From positions 1 through 64,000 of the forward strand of contig JAPZLL010000017.1 of assembly GCA_036250225.1 (NCBI GenBank): a stretch of DNA of 64,000 nucleotides, read 5' to 3'. Shown here one piece after another: positions 10,964-22,440 of this stretch; within the stretch, counting starts at the first letter, position 1, and every line of letters starts with the position of its first letter. The notes beneath the pieces are model-generated. The model did no database searches. It was not told the origin of the DNA and worked only from the letters and a program-made list of their open reading frames with translations. A program made the translations under genes and the position numbers. Source of the stretch: Cercophora sp. LCS_1 (lineage: Eukaryota; Ascomycota; Sordariomycetes; Sordariales; Lasiosphaeriaceae).

Positions 10964-11534
10964 CCCGGTGAAAGCGATTTTTGTCCCGAGATGCGAGACA
11001 GTGAGGGTTTCTCGGTTGCAAGAGATTCAGCTGAGCAAGAGACGCCACCCCCTCGACCAACTCAGCCGCATCTGCAGCCTAGCCTCTCTCGGTGGTAGAG
11101 CCAGCGGCGCCAAGCCCGTTTTGTCGCCGTGACGGGATTTGCTTCCAAAGACAACGAGATGTCGCCAACGATTTTGTCACCGCTCACACCAGCCAGTGGA
11201 AAACATGTGGACCAAAAGGTATAGTAACTTCAAAGACGTCACAACATTTTCGATGAAAGACGAGGTGGGAACGAGCAAGACGAAACACTTGAACGCTTAC
11301 GAGAAGGACATCGTCTAATTGATAATTGTTCTATTGACATGTCGCGTGAGAGATTACATTACAAGCTACCATCCTCGCCAGATGCTGTACAATACAAGAC
11401 CCAATGCATCCTAGCAGATGCACTGCACACCAGGCTCGTCATCTAGAAAACACCCATAAAACCCTGGTTGATCAGGTCACGATCCGCGGGGTGCGCCCTA
11501 GACAACAAGTCTTCAGAAAGACCGAAAAAGCCCT
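10964..11534. other. Intergenic: HeLo promoter and 3' flank of the secreted-protein gene
   Basis: Both flanking genes lie on the minus strand. No further coding sequence seen. Confidence 0.4.
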
Positions 11535-12383
11535 TTAGAGAACGATGCTGACGAGGGCGTTGACGGAGAGACCCTTGAGGATGCTGAGAACGCTCTGGAT
11601 GGCGCAGGCAGAGTCGAAGATTTGGCCGGCAACAACGGTGATGTTGGCAGCGACCGAGAGGCTGAGCCCGACGACAGCGGAGAGGGCAATGTTGACGATG
11701 GGGCTGGTGATGTCGAGAACGACACCAACGATGGCGAGAAGCTCGACGGCAATGCGGACGAGGATATCTGGGATTGTTAGTGTGCGACAGGCTGTGGATG
11801 TGTGGGAGCAAATTACCGGCCCTGAGGGAGAGAGCAAGCTGGAGGATGATGGCTTGAACGGCGACAATGATGACACGGATCTCAACCAAAAGAGCGAGGA
11901 GGGCGTTGAGCTCGACTTCGGCGAGGACGCTGGCCTTGAGGGAGAGGAGGAGAGGCAGAACCTGGGCAACGATGATGTCGAGCTGCACCTTGAGGGTGAC
12001 GAGGGCAGAGATCAGGGCGTTGACCTTGACGTCGACATCGACGTCGACATCGAGAGAGGCGGCAATTTGGGCTGGAAGGTTGTTAGGTGGATGTGATTAT
12101 GGTTGAAAGAAGGAAGTGGCCTACCGATGACATCGACCTTGGCCTGGACCTCGGCCTTGACATCAGCGACAATGGTAGTCGCGCTGACGAAAACATTGAC
12201 AATGGCGGTGACGTCGACATCGACAATTGCTCCGTCTCCCGTGGCCGGGGCGGCGGCGTGGTCCCCAGTGCGGGCGACGAGTTCGGCCTGGCAGGTGACA
12301 CCCTCGCACCTCTTCTGGGTCATAGGCACAGCCATGGCCATGGCGGCCATGGAGGCGATGAGAGCGGTGCTGAAGAACTTCAT
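11535..12383 (-). CDS. Secreted aliphatic-repeat protein of unknown function
   Basis: Exons 12383-12125, 12071-11817 and 11767-11535 (introns 53 and 49 bp) encode 248 residues. The start has a signal peptide (MKFFSTALIASMAAMAMAVP) followed by a Lys-Arg site suitable for Kex2 and a Cys-x4-Cys pair. The rest is almost entirely Val, Ile, Leu and Ala with regularly spaced Asp, Lys and Glu, for example alternating Val-Asp in VDVDVDVKV and later LLALLVEIRVIIVAVQAIILQLALSL. Aromatic residues are nearly absent. Long amphipathic or hydrophobic helices are expected, so it may coat surfaces or associate with membranes outside the cell. I do not recognise the family. Exon joins keep frame and the downstream stop is shared. 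Confidence 0.7.
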
Positions 12384-14735
12384 TGTGGCGGTGGGTGGTG
12401 TTGTGTTGGGTGAGAGGGAATTATTAGCGAGGTGTATGTATTAGGTGTATGTTGGTAAGCCTTGAACGAGTGACTTTGCAAGTGAGTGATGCAGTGATGA
12501 GGCTGTTGAATGAGTGTGGTGCGGATGATGAGAAAGGACTGCTAGAAAGGAGAGGACGTCTGCATCTTTATACCATTCCATCGTCACTTCCATGGCAGCC
12601 CATGTCCTCCAAGTTCGTGTGGTCCACCGCCCCTGAATGTCCGGACGGCGGCATTGTGGTCCTTGGCTTCTGCGGGGCCGTCAGATTCTGACCGAAAATT
12701 GGCTGTTGCTTCTTTTTCGCGCGCTTGGATGCGGCCTTCCTCATGTCCCTCATGCAGATCTCGATGGTTCACCTGGACCGACGCAGGCTTCTCGATGATG
12801 GTCTTTACTGATTGATGATTCATGACTCCTTTCCATGTCCCTCAGACGAGTCCCCTCAAATCGAGTTTGAACCCATTAATTGCAGCCAAAAGCTCGTCGC
12901 TCGGGAATCAAGCCAGTTGTGCATCTTGGTGTTGCTGGCGATCCCAGGCTTGGCACTGGTGATCGGCGTTGTCAATGTCGTTGCTTTTTCGGCCAAGGCA
13001 GTCTCGAACCTCAGCCCGTTGGTTTGCATGTCTCAGGTCCCCTATGGAGTGATCACGTCGGATGCAGGGACTTTCGAGACAGAACAACATTTCTTCTGTC
13101 CATGCGACCCGATTCCGACCGCGTCCATCCGGCGAATGCTGTGCGCTGGAGTGGTGCCAATTCGTGACATGCATGCGGCCCAACCAATTGCGCCGATCTC
13201 CCACGTCTCGCCGATCCTTGGCAGGACTGCTGACTCGGATTGCTCTTTTTGTCCGGCCAGAGACCGGATCGACCTGAACCCAACGTTTTGGGTCATGTAA
13301 GGACCGAGTCTAAACATGAAGATCCAACAAACGACTCTTCTCCATTGTGCTGAACCATTGAACCTGGCATCATGGCAATGCAATGCATTTAGTGTGTTGT
13401 TCTCGAGGGATGTCAAGAACACAGGAACAGCCAAGCTTATTAGTCAGTTTCAACTGCTTTCTTTTGGCAACCACTATGACACTGCTCGTTATGTAAGTTT
13501 TCGGACACATGCATGCGCCGTCACTATTTTCTTGCTTTTGCATGCGAAGCCAGCGAAATCCTGCCACCACCAAGCCGACTCGTTTCCACCCAAGAGGGCC
13601 AAAATGAGACTTCAGCCCAAGTGATGCAAGGGAGAACCCCTCCTTTTCCTTGGGCTTGAGCAAATTACCGGGCCGCAGCTCAAGGACGCGCCTGCTTCTC
13701 AGCCGCAGTGACCGCATGTCGCGCTGCACTGCTATGGTGCGTGGAAATGTTGCGGCGCGTCTGAATCAAGACGCGACTGTTGTGGTGCTGGGTTTTGGAC
13801 GTGGCGGACCCGGATGTTGGGAAGCGAGCCATTTCACCCAGAAAGCAATGGCACCGGCGTTGCTAGGAGCCTGGGAACCTACCCGGCAGACTCGGAAAAT
13901 CTCTGTTCCATGTGCAATTGGGTAACATGTCCATCTTTGGGGAGGACGGGAGGAGCTACATTAACTGCGAATCTGCTCTTCCCAACTACGATGAAAAATC
14001 ATAGTGAACATGTGCACAGTATTGATCCTGACGCCTCAAAATCAAGAGTGTCAGGACGCAAGATGACAGCCTCAGGCGAAGGTCGTCTCTCCTTCCCTAG
14101 CTACCTACTTCAGTGATATTTAAGGTCCATACCCACAACGTGATGAGTTGTGTTCAGCCTTGAAACTCAAAGCAAAAATGGGGTATAAAGAGCATATTTC
14201 TGGATTATCGCGAACATTGATGACAGGGAAGGCAAACTTCACAGATAACTGCAACTTTTCTATAGGACTCGCCGCAAGGTTAAGCGACATACGCCCTGAT
14301 CTATAATACCGCCAGCCACCAGGTACGCGATAGTATGATCGTCCTCCCGCCAGAAGGAGAAGTGACGCTACATTTATGTGTGATGGATGCGAAGTCAAAA
14401 CGCCTGATCGTGAGCTGTGGAGTTTCTTCCCAGTGGTTTGGCACCACAACGGGTCCCATATCGTGTTGCACACGAACAAAACATCGCACCATCCCCTCTC
14501 ATCATTGGTACGCTTAATTAGTTGGAGAAGTGGTCTCATGATTGGGGTTGGTCTCCATTTGGGGCAGCGGAGTTTCCAACATGCACTACGGGACGGGATA
14601 TAAAGGTCGCGATATGCCTGGGGCGAATTAGCCTAAACAAGCACCACAACGATCTCCAAATATAATATAAACGCTTCCGCCACTTGTTCAGTGTATCATC
14701 TCTGGTCGACTTTCCATGTGAGCCGCCTAGAAACC
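12384..14735. other. Long intergenic stretch without supported gene
   Basis: About 2.35 kb. A 162-residue frame with one hydrophobic segment (12812-13300, plus strand) exists, but dense overlapping frames on the other strand and no recognisable motif argue against calling it. The right end is the promoter of the UstYa-like gene. Confidence 0.4.
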
Positions 14736-15529
14736 ATGGCGCCGACTAGCGGCGAACATGGCGAGGAGCACCACGCCTTTCTCCCGTCCCAGCACACAGA
14801 TGCTGCATCACCTACCCACTGTCGCAACCACAAAAGAGCGCCATGGATACGATATTCCCGACTATTACTAGAGTGCGGAATGGCACTAGCGATTCTGTTT
14901 CTGCTCTTCCGACCGCCACGAATTTTCTGCGAGCAAAACAGCAGACCGACTCCAGTACCCCAATGTGCGTTCCTCCCAACGATCATCACCGCTTCGTTGC
15001 TAACATGCAGTTTCCAGTCCCCCTGAGAACATCTACCTTCACCCCAAATAAACGCTACGTCAACGAAGACATGTTTGCCAACAACCTCACGACCCTGCAC
15101 ACGCTCCACAACTGGATCGAGCTCAGCGCCGCAGCACGCGGCTACATCCAAGTCCCCGATCGGGAATCCTACGATCTCGGCGACCCCTATACCGTCGCGA
15201 TCGATCGCGACCACGAAGGCCCTGCATACATGATGTCGGTCTTTCACCAGCTGCATTGCCTGTCGTATATCGTCGAGCATTTCCAGACAGGTTTCGGCGG
15301 GGTCGAGTTGACGAAAGAGATAGCGCATCATTCGGCGCACTGTTTTGATTATCTCAGGCAGTCCATCATGTGCGCGGCTGATACGAATCTCGAGGGAAAG
15401 ACGGAGACAGGTCCGGGGTGGGGGTCCAAGCATACGTGCAAGGACTATGACGCTGTCGTCAAGTGGGCGAATGAGAATGGGGCGATGCCGTGGAGGAACG
15501 AGCTGATGCCGGGTGAGACGACTCTCTGA
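14736..15529 (+). CDS. UstYa-family (DUF3328) oxidase
   Basis: Exons 14736-14954 and 15011-15529, with a 56-bp intron containing GCTAAC, encode 245 residues. The ATG sits in an ACCATGG context. Residues 40-60 form one transmembrane helix (LLLECGMALAILFLLF), and the rest would be lumenal. The two signature motifs are present: HQLHC near residue 145 and HHSAHCFDYLRQSIMC near 170, whose His and Cys residues define the UstYa fold. Family members carry out oxidative cyclisation, halogenation or similar chemistry on fungal ribosomal peptides (ustiloxin type) and on other metabolites. No second UstYa gene, UstF or obvious repeat-containing precursor gene lies beside it, so its pathway is unknown. 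Confidence 0.85.
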
Positions 15530-15686
15530 GTGTCAACTGGATTGGGAAGGGAATGGAGAACAGACATAAACTACCTAGATTCAAAATGTACCGAAGGTGA
15601 TTGGTGGGAAACCTTGAGATGACATTTAAACTACCGTAGGGATTGAGGGTCCAGTTCGTTTGCTTGAATTCATACACATTTTGTGA

Positions 15687-16022
15687 TTACGCTTCAACTG
15701 CCTTGACGTCTAGTTTGTCGTGTGTAGAACCGGAATCCGATCTATCGGCCACATGTGCAGGGGGCTTGACGTGTCGGGCTGGCCGGTCAGACGAGAATAC
15801 GGGACGAGGAACCTGCCGCCCAGGTGTTGCGCAAGTGGAAGGGTACAATCTCGCCATTGGGGTTATTAGGTCGTATTTCCCGTCCGTGACATTGCCGCTG
15901 ATGCCTTTAGCAACGTCGCCGTTGACAAAAGATTGTTGAATGATCTTTGACATGTCCTGGTGTTGACTGTCCAAATCTACTTCCCAGCCACGCAACAACG
16001 CCCAACACCCTGCAAATACCAT
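15687..16022 (-). CDS. Doubtful 111-residue open frame
   Basis: An ATG-to-stop frame on the minus strand with plausible composition (FVNGDVAKGISGNVTDGKYDLI) and no recognised family. It overlaps a plus-strand frame and has no splice evidence. It may be a remnant. Apart from it, the 15530-16422 gap shows only promoter-like sequence and a GCGAT tandem repeat just before the next gene. Confidence 0.2.
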   Translation of the reverse strand: MVFAGCWALLRGWEVDLDSQHQDMSKIIQQSFVNGDVAKGISGNVTDGKYDLITPMARLYPSTCATPGRQVPRPVFSSDRPARHVKPPAHVADRSDSGSTHDKLDVKAVEA

Positions 16023-16422
16023 GAAACAATTCAGGCTTGATCGCTTAATTAAAAAGATTCCCAGGAGTGAATTGCCTGGTAATTGCTATCCTTACATCGT
16101 CGCGAGTGGTCTGTTTTTGGCAACAGCTAGTGGCAGGACTCAGCACCCATGAAACTGGCCAGACGAAACAAGCTGCATCTTACAAAGTAATGGTCAAATT
16201 TTGCAGGGAAGCAAGCTCAGAGACCCTATCCAATTGAGCCATCAATTCTGACCCGTTTTGTCCGTTTTGTGCGCAGTTTCGATGAGAAGCCTCTGTCGCA
16301 CCTTAGCGCTCTCAGCATCAGACTGCTGAGCCACAGCGGCACGGCGGGTCAAAAGAGCCTCGCTCTGCCCACGCTGCCCCAGCCAAGGATTCGCGCCCAA
16401 CTGCGGCCAAACACTTCGAGCG

Positions 16423-18201
16423 ATGCGATGCGATGCGATGGAACCACAATTTGAGTTGGATGACTGTCCCGGTCCACAACTTGAATCTGAAGCGTCCTGC
16501 TTTCTCGAGCAGTGGTTGCAAGGCGTTACTTCACCCGACGCCAATTGCAACCCGATCACCAAGAAACGACGGCGCGGCGAGATGACGCCTCTACCATCGG
16601 ACGGCCGGGCTCTGTCGCCCGCTGAGCGGCGCCGTACCGATGACTCGACCTCTGAGGAAGGTACTAGCTTCGGGGACCCAGAAAAGACGCCCACGGCTAA
16701 GTTCGCCACCCCCAACGTAAGAGCGGCTCCTACGCTCACAAGACGGCCCAACCTCAGACCACAAAGATCTGAATCCGTTGCGTCTTCATCCGTCAGCGAG
16801 CCAAGCGCCGCCAGGTCGGGGGCCTCTGGGGCCTCTAGCGGCACGGCGCAGCGGTCGAGATCGCGTTCAACCAGCCCGGCCAAGACGACCACCGCGCTTA
16901 GCAATCTCGACAAGCCTGTACGCTTCCCGGCCATGGCAGAAAACGCGGGAGCCCAGCTACCAGCTGACGTGCGAGGCCTGTACAGGCGGGTCCGGAATAT
17001 CGTCGTGCACCATGAGGGGTTCATGCCTCTCTCAATCAGAGAAGACATTGACAGCGCTGCCGGCTGCCGTCACCGAGAGTCATGGTTCTACCACGACGCG
17101 GGAATGCCCGAGGTACTTGGTCCCCCGTTGGACAGAGATGCCGCCCGGGGTGCGACAGACAACGACTACGACGATGGCAGGGACGATGACACGGCCGATG
17201 ACAATGCCGATGACAATGCCGATGACAACGACGACGATACGCCGCCTGGGCCGTCGTACTCGGAGCGACGGCAACGGCGTCAGCCGAGCCCACGCATGGC
17301 CGCTCTTGCCGAGTTGGACATGCTCGTTGACCTTGTCGCTGCTGCAAACAACTGCCGAGTGCTCGGCCGGCATGAGGCCACCTGGAACATGGAGGTCCAC
17401 AGCCCGCCGTTTCACCTTGCCCTCGACCGGCCAGACTGCGCCCATGTGCTTGTGGAGGCCGTCACACATGCGTCCATCGCACCGCCGTTTCTCCCACTGT
17501 GGAAACCTGTGCTGGACGGGACTGAAGCCCGCGGGGAAACAGTTGACTCTAAGAGACTCGACTTCGTCCTGGCGTTGTTTGTCGACCCGGGCTTCCCGCG
17601 TGAGCAGCACGGTTGGCCCGGGCGGCAGCAGGAGACGGACCCAATGCTGGCGAAGGCGATCCGCGAGGCCGTGGCGGGCATGCCCCTGCATGTAGGCGTG
17701 AACCAACTAGCGTACACGCCGCTGCGGTACTCGCCCATCGCGGTTGCGGTCGAGTCTAAGACGGGTATGAGCAATCTCGAGGAAGGACGGCGACAACTTG
17801 GTGTTTGCACGGCGGCCTGGCATCGGCGAATGCATGCGCTAATGACGCAAAAGACACATATGAGGGGGGAAAAGATCGTGACGCTGCCATTGCTGCTCAT
17901 TCTGGAGCACGAGTGGAGGTTGAGTTTCGCCATCGATGCAGGAGATGCGATCGTACGTGTCCCACCCCTCCTACTCTGTTGTCCTCATTGTGCTACGGAC
18001 TAACAACGCGACCGCTATTAGGATATCATCACCGATATATATATAGGCGACACTAGGACTATCGCTGGTATATATATGGTTACCGCGGTTCTACGGCAGC
18101 TCGCTAGATGGATAGCTGAGGATTTCCGTAAGTGGATCAGTATGTTATTCGCCCCAGCGTCCACATCAGCAAGTATGCTTGGTGGTACGCCACAAACCTG
18201 A
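16423..18201 (+). CDS. Fungal PD-(D/E)XK nuclease-like protein
   Basis: Exons 16423-17952 and 18022-18201 (69-bp intron) encode 569 residues; an in-frame ATG at 16438 is an alternative start. Residues 1-170 are disordered, with an FLEQWL segment, basic KKRRR and Ser-rich stretches. An acidic linker near 250-275 is built from tandem Asp-Asp-Asn-Ala units. The C-terminal half has the restriction-endonuclease-like core: LDFVLALFVD supplies the acidic residue and IAVAVESKTG the E-x-K pair, followed by a helix with RRQLGVCTAAWHRRM. The second exon adds IGDTRTIAGIYMVTAVLRQLARWI, matching the end of the fungal PDDEXK family (PF20516), whose function is unknown. The C-terminal match supports the splice. 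Confidence 0.8.
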
Positions 18202-18819
18202 CGCGCACCCGATATCGGCACAGCGTCGAAATGCCACAGGGGGAGCTTGAACAGGCGATGCCAAGACTCGACTTACACTCGTAAGACCAGCGTCAACAAT
18301 ATCAGCAGCATTTGCTATAGTGTAACGTGATATGATATTACTTGTAGTGTGCAAGCAGGGCTATACTTTATTTTATACCACCCTATTAGATACATCTTCT
18401 CCACAGCTGCTACATGGATTTTTTTCTTTCTTCGACGCAACGTGTTACGGGATAAATTACCGTTGCGCTGGTACAGCTACACACACAGCCTGTGAAGGGA
18501 CACAAGATGAGTAGATAGCTTAATTGATGATCGGAGAAGATTCTCACGGCCAGACTGTGTGCGAACGCCATGTCTGGCGTTCGGCGCCGCTATGCCCGCA
18601 GTACTTGTCCAAGCTAAGTTTTTCTATTTTCGTAACAATGCCTTTCCTGCATTTGCTAATTGACACGAACTTGCAGCTCCTTATATACCTTCCAAACAGC
18701 AAGGGCCTACCATTATACAAATGTAATAACCCAAAATCTAATAGTTTCCTCTTTTTTTTAATGAGGCCTGTAGAGCAAACAGCCCAGACAGCTACTTTCC
18801 GATTGCACGACCCACAAAG
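18202..18819. other. AT-rich intergenic region
   Basis: AT-rich relative to the flanking genes, with no supported coding frame. No repeat boundary could be assigned. Confidence 0.4.
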
Positions 18820-19731
18820 CTAACACCCGCCGTTCCTACTTCCCCTCACAATCCCCTCCACAACATCCAGCTTAGTCATCCTCTTAATCGCCCCCTCAAA
18901 CAACCGCCCCGGCATCCCAACGGCTAACCGTACCAACATCGCTCCCTCCCCCTTCCAAATCACTGACGGTGTATTCTTCCCAAGCAACAATGACACCACC
19001 TCAGCAGCCCACTGCTCCGCACTGATTCCCTTGTCCTCCAACCCTCTCTGACTCATGGCCTCCTCAACCACTTCCCTCGCCGGTTCGTATATACTCCCCA
19101 CCGGTAACTTGCCCAGCCCGGTATTAACATTATTATTCGCAATAATGTTCGTCTTCACACCCGCCGTCTTGAGGTCCACCACTTCAACCCCGAACGCCGC
19201 CAGCTCCATCCGCATCGTCTCGGTGAGCATCGCCAGGGCTGCCTTGGAGGCGTTATACACACCCTGGAAGGGTAAAGCGGCTAGTGACCCGACGGAGGTG
19301 TGGTTTACCACCATTGCCGTCGCTTCGTTTTCGTTGCTTGCTGACCGGAGGAGTAAAGGGAGGAATGCTTGGGTGACGGCGAGATGGGACCACACGTTTA
19401 CATCGAAGAGTGCGCGTGCTTCGTCGAGGGATGCATCGACGACAGGCATGGTGTAGCTGCCTGCTGCGTTGTTGATGAGGATGTTCAGTCCGGCGCCATC
19501 GGGGAGGGAGGAAGAGACAGTGGTAAAAGCGGCGGCGATGGAGGATGGGGAGGTGATGTCCAATGTGACTGTTTCGATGCCCTGCTCCGCGAGCGGGGAG
19601 AGTTTGGATGGGTTTCGGGCTGTAGCAAACACACGGTGTCCGGCTTGGTGGAATGTGGTTGCGAGGGCTGCGCCCATGCCGCCGGGTGAACAGCCTGTTA
19701 TGAGGATAGTGAGCTTAGGGTTTGGTGACAT
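18820..19731 (-). CDS. Ayr1-like short-chain dehydrogenase/reductase
   Basis: Single exon, 303 residues from the ATG at 19731; a longer upstream frame looks non-coding. The Rossmann motif TGCSPGGMG lies near residues 11-19, NNAAG near 90, the serine of the NHTSVG region near 145 and YNASK near 160. The order and spacing are those of classical SDRs. The start, with GGMGAALATTFHQAGHRVFATAR, resembles NADPH-dependent 1-acyldihydroxyacetone-phosphate reductases of the Ayr1 type. These work in lipid biosynthesis at the ER and lipid droplets. The C-terminus has a hydrophobic patch (VRLAVGMPGRLFEGAIKR). A different small-molecule ketoreductase role is possible. Confidence 0.8.
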   Translation of the reverse strand: MSPNPKLTILITGCSPGGMGAALATTFHQAGHRVFATARNPSKLSPLAEQGIETVTLDITSPSSIAAAFTTVSSSLPDGAGLNILINNAAGSYTMPVVDASLDEARALFDVNVWSHLAVTQAFLPLLLRSASNENEATAMVVNHTSVGSLAALPFQGVYNASKAALAMLTETMRMELAAFGVEVVDLKTAGVKTNIIANNNVNTGLGKLPVGSIYEPAREVVEEAMSQRGLEDKGISAEQWAAEVVSLLLGKNTPSVIWKGEGAMLVRLAVGMPGRLFEGAIKRMTKLDVVEGIVRGSRNGGC

Positions 19732-21017
19732 GATTTTGGTTGATGAGTTGTTTGAATGACTTTTTCTTGAGGGATCTAGCTGTGTCTTCAGCCGGTCGTG
19801 AATGTGAAGCGGTTTTATGGAAAGGCTGGATCGAGAGGGCGATGTTGAAGCTGCGGACATGGACTGCGGAGTGCGGAGTTGGCGGGTTGCGGACTTGCGG
19901 ACTCGCACTCGGCGGGCTTGTCGACAAATCCCCTCGGCATTTTCAACCTGGAGCTTGAGCAATGATGATGCATTACAAGATGGTCCGATCACCGCACAAG
20001 GAGGCTCACACCGTGCAAAGAACAGGGGAAGAAATATCATTTGCAATGGAGGGCCCAAGTAAAGGGGTTGCCCGACCCCTCGTGCAGGATGAGGCCTCCG
20101 TTCTGCCAGGCCGTCTGTCGGGATGGTTGGTCTCAACGGCATAGCGGATCAGCACGGCTGTCGCCTGTTTGGGATGAATGGATCGCTACCTAGCCTCAAC
20201 AACATGGATCAAGGGGCAGGTGAAGAGAAGCGGTCGGCTTTCGGCGGTTTGTGATAAGTGGAAAACCCGCTTATCCGCGGCAACTTACCTGCGGCCTGCA
20301 AGCGATTACAGGATTACGAGGAGAGGGTTCCTGGTGGTCTCGATAAGATACAGGGGGTGTGTCTGTCAGAAGATGATCCAAAACACGGTGAAATGGTCAT
20401 CCTGACTACCGTCATCCCTATTTGTCGCCGTATCGACAAGACCTTTTGCGCATGAAATGCCCCGAAAATCTCCAGGTTTGGGAAAAAGCTTACCAAGAGC
20501 CGATGTCCCTCTTTTTTTTTTTCTTTCTTTCTTTTTTTTCCCCTGCGTCCTGTTTTTGTTCTCGCTGTAGCTGATCTACATTTTTCAATCTTTCACCATA
20601 AGGTCCACAGCTATTTTCTTCCTTGCCGCCGCCGGCAGGATTAAGGGCCTAAGCGGGGTGTCCAATATGAACATAATCCGGCAGCATTTTCTTATCCCAT
20701 TGGATGGCAACACGAGGCGGAGCTCCCTGAATTAGAAGTTCAAATCAATCTGCTAGCTCTCTCGATTGGCCAATGGTTTCGATATTTCCAGTGACGTCAA
20801 CCGCTGATCTCCACCTGCTCTCGCTGCTGATCAAGGGGTAAAAAACACCAAAAACAAGGCCGCCAAGCATCCTCCGCCGATCTCTCGCTGTTTGATTTGT
20901 AATGTTTGCAAGCATATCCAGGCCGTCGACGACGCCGTTATCCAAGCTCGGGTAACAGTGAGACAATCAAATCGATCCCGCCCCAAGAAGTCTCGATTGA
21001 ATACCCACGCCGCCAAG
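19732..21017. other. Intergenic region with a polypyrimidine block
   Basis: 1.3 kb without a supported gene. A T/C-rich run at about 20509-20545 and pyrimidine-rich sequence to 20640 lie upstream of the epoxide hydrolase locus. Confidence 0.4.
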
Positions 21018-22331
21018 ATGAATGCCTCAATTCCGCCATTTCGTATCTCGATCACCGACTCGAAGTTAGAGACTCTCAAGGCAAAACTGCCGCATACAAC
21101 ATTCCCTGACGATGTCCCCATGTCAAACCGCTGGGAATTCGGACCGCCGCTCTCGGACCTCAAGAGGCTGGTGTCCTACTGGAAGGATGGCTTTGACTGG
21201 CGAGCGCAGGAGAGGGCTATGAACCAGCTCCCTCACTTCACAACTGCCATCTCGGTTGAAGGCTTCGATGAGCTGGACATCCACTTCATTCACAAGACCA
21301 GCAACCGAAAGGGAAGCGTCCCCCTTTTGTTCTGCCACGGATGTAAGCTGCCCTCCTGGCAGCACTTATTATCAATGAATCCGTCCTAGCTAACACACTG
21401 CCATGTAGGGCCTGGCAGTTTCCTCGAGGTCAGCAAGATCCTTCCTCTTCTGACGGACCCCGAGGACGATAACGAACCATCATTCCATGTTGTCGCTCCA
21501 TCGCTTCCAAACTTTGGCTTCTCGGACGCGCCGACGAAACCTGGCTTCAACATTGTCCAGTACGCCGAGTGTCTCGACAAGCTGATGTTGAAACTCGGTT
21601 ACGAGAAATACGTAACCCAAGGCGGAGACTGGGGTTATGCCGTCACCCGAATAATGGGCGCCCACCACCCCGAGCACTGCATCGCCTCTCACCTTAACTA
21701 CATCCGCGCTGACCCACCCACAATGAAGCAACCTTTTCTCTATCTCCAGTATCTCCTGCCACGGAGCAAGGCTGAGAAGGCAGGCCTCGCCCGCGTAGAA
21801 TGGTTTGCGAAGCAAGGCATGGGCTACAACATGGAGCAGACTACCCGTCCTGTCACCATTGGTGGTGCCGCCCTTGCCGACTCACCGCTCGGGCTCCCTG
21901 CCTGGATCTACGAAAAGCTCCACGACTGGACAGACGCATACCTTTGGACTGACGATGAGATCCTCACCTGGGTTTCCCTCTACTGGTTCTCAACTGCTGG
22001 TCCAGCCGCAAGCGCAAGAATCTACTAGGAGGCGCAAAATACTGTTCCTTATCCCCGCCACGACAAGCGCATGACTCAGTACAATCCACATGTCAAGCTA
22101 GGGCTCTCCTATTTCCCAAAGGACCTCCTCGTTTATCCGCCTTGCTATGGCCGGACGCTGGGCCCCGTTGTCTATGAGAAAGTCCATACCGAAGGCGGCC
22201 ATTTCGCCGCATATGAGAAGCCCCATCTGCTAGTTGCCGACTTGCGAGCTATGTTTGGGCCGAGTGGAGGCCCGAGGATGTTACTCGCCGATGGAAAACG
22301 GTGTCGACCAACAAGTGAGAGAAGCAAATGA
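21018..22331 (+). pseudogene. Epoxide hydrolase gene with an in-frame TAG
   Basis: Exons 21018-21342 and 21409-22331 (66-bp intron with GCTAAC) would encode 415 residues of a microsomal-type epoxide hydrolase. The EHN N-terminal region (WKDGFDWRAQERAMNQLPHF) is followed by the oxyanion motif HGWPGSF near residue 107 and the nucleophile Asp182 in QGGDWGY. A TAG at 22026-22028 stops the frame at codon 315, just after the conserved ARIY. The same frame then continues to the catalytic His373 in TEGGHFAAYEKP and on to TGA at 22331. A truncated product would lack that His and be inactive. No intron removes the stop. The enzyme would hydrolyse epoxides to diols. Confidence 0.8.
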
Positions 22332-22440
22332 GACGGGAGTAATTAACCTCCCAGCCAGGAACTTTGTGGCAAGGGGGATTTCGCGAACATGAGGGAGTTT
22401 TCACCTATGCAATAAACTGTTGAGCCAATCCCAACACCCG

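Noticed and set aside
12812..13300. 162-residue plus-strand frame with one hydrophobic segment
   Set aside because: Unrecognised, no splice or codon support, and competing minus-strand frames of similar length.
16242..17048. 268-residue minus-strand frame opposite the PD-(D/E)XK gene
   Set aside because: Antisense shadow caused by GC-rich codons of the real gene.
19732..20142. Extended N-terminus of the Ayr1-like reductase
   Set aside because: The extra 137 residues have no targeting or domain features; the ATG at 19731 places the Rossmann motif at the usual distance.
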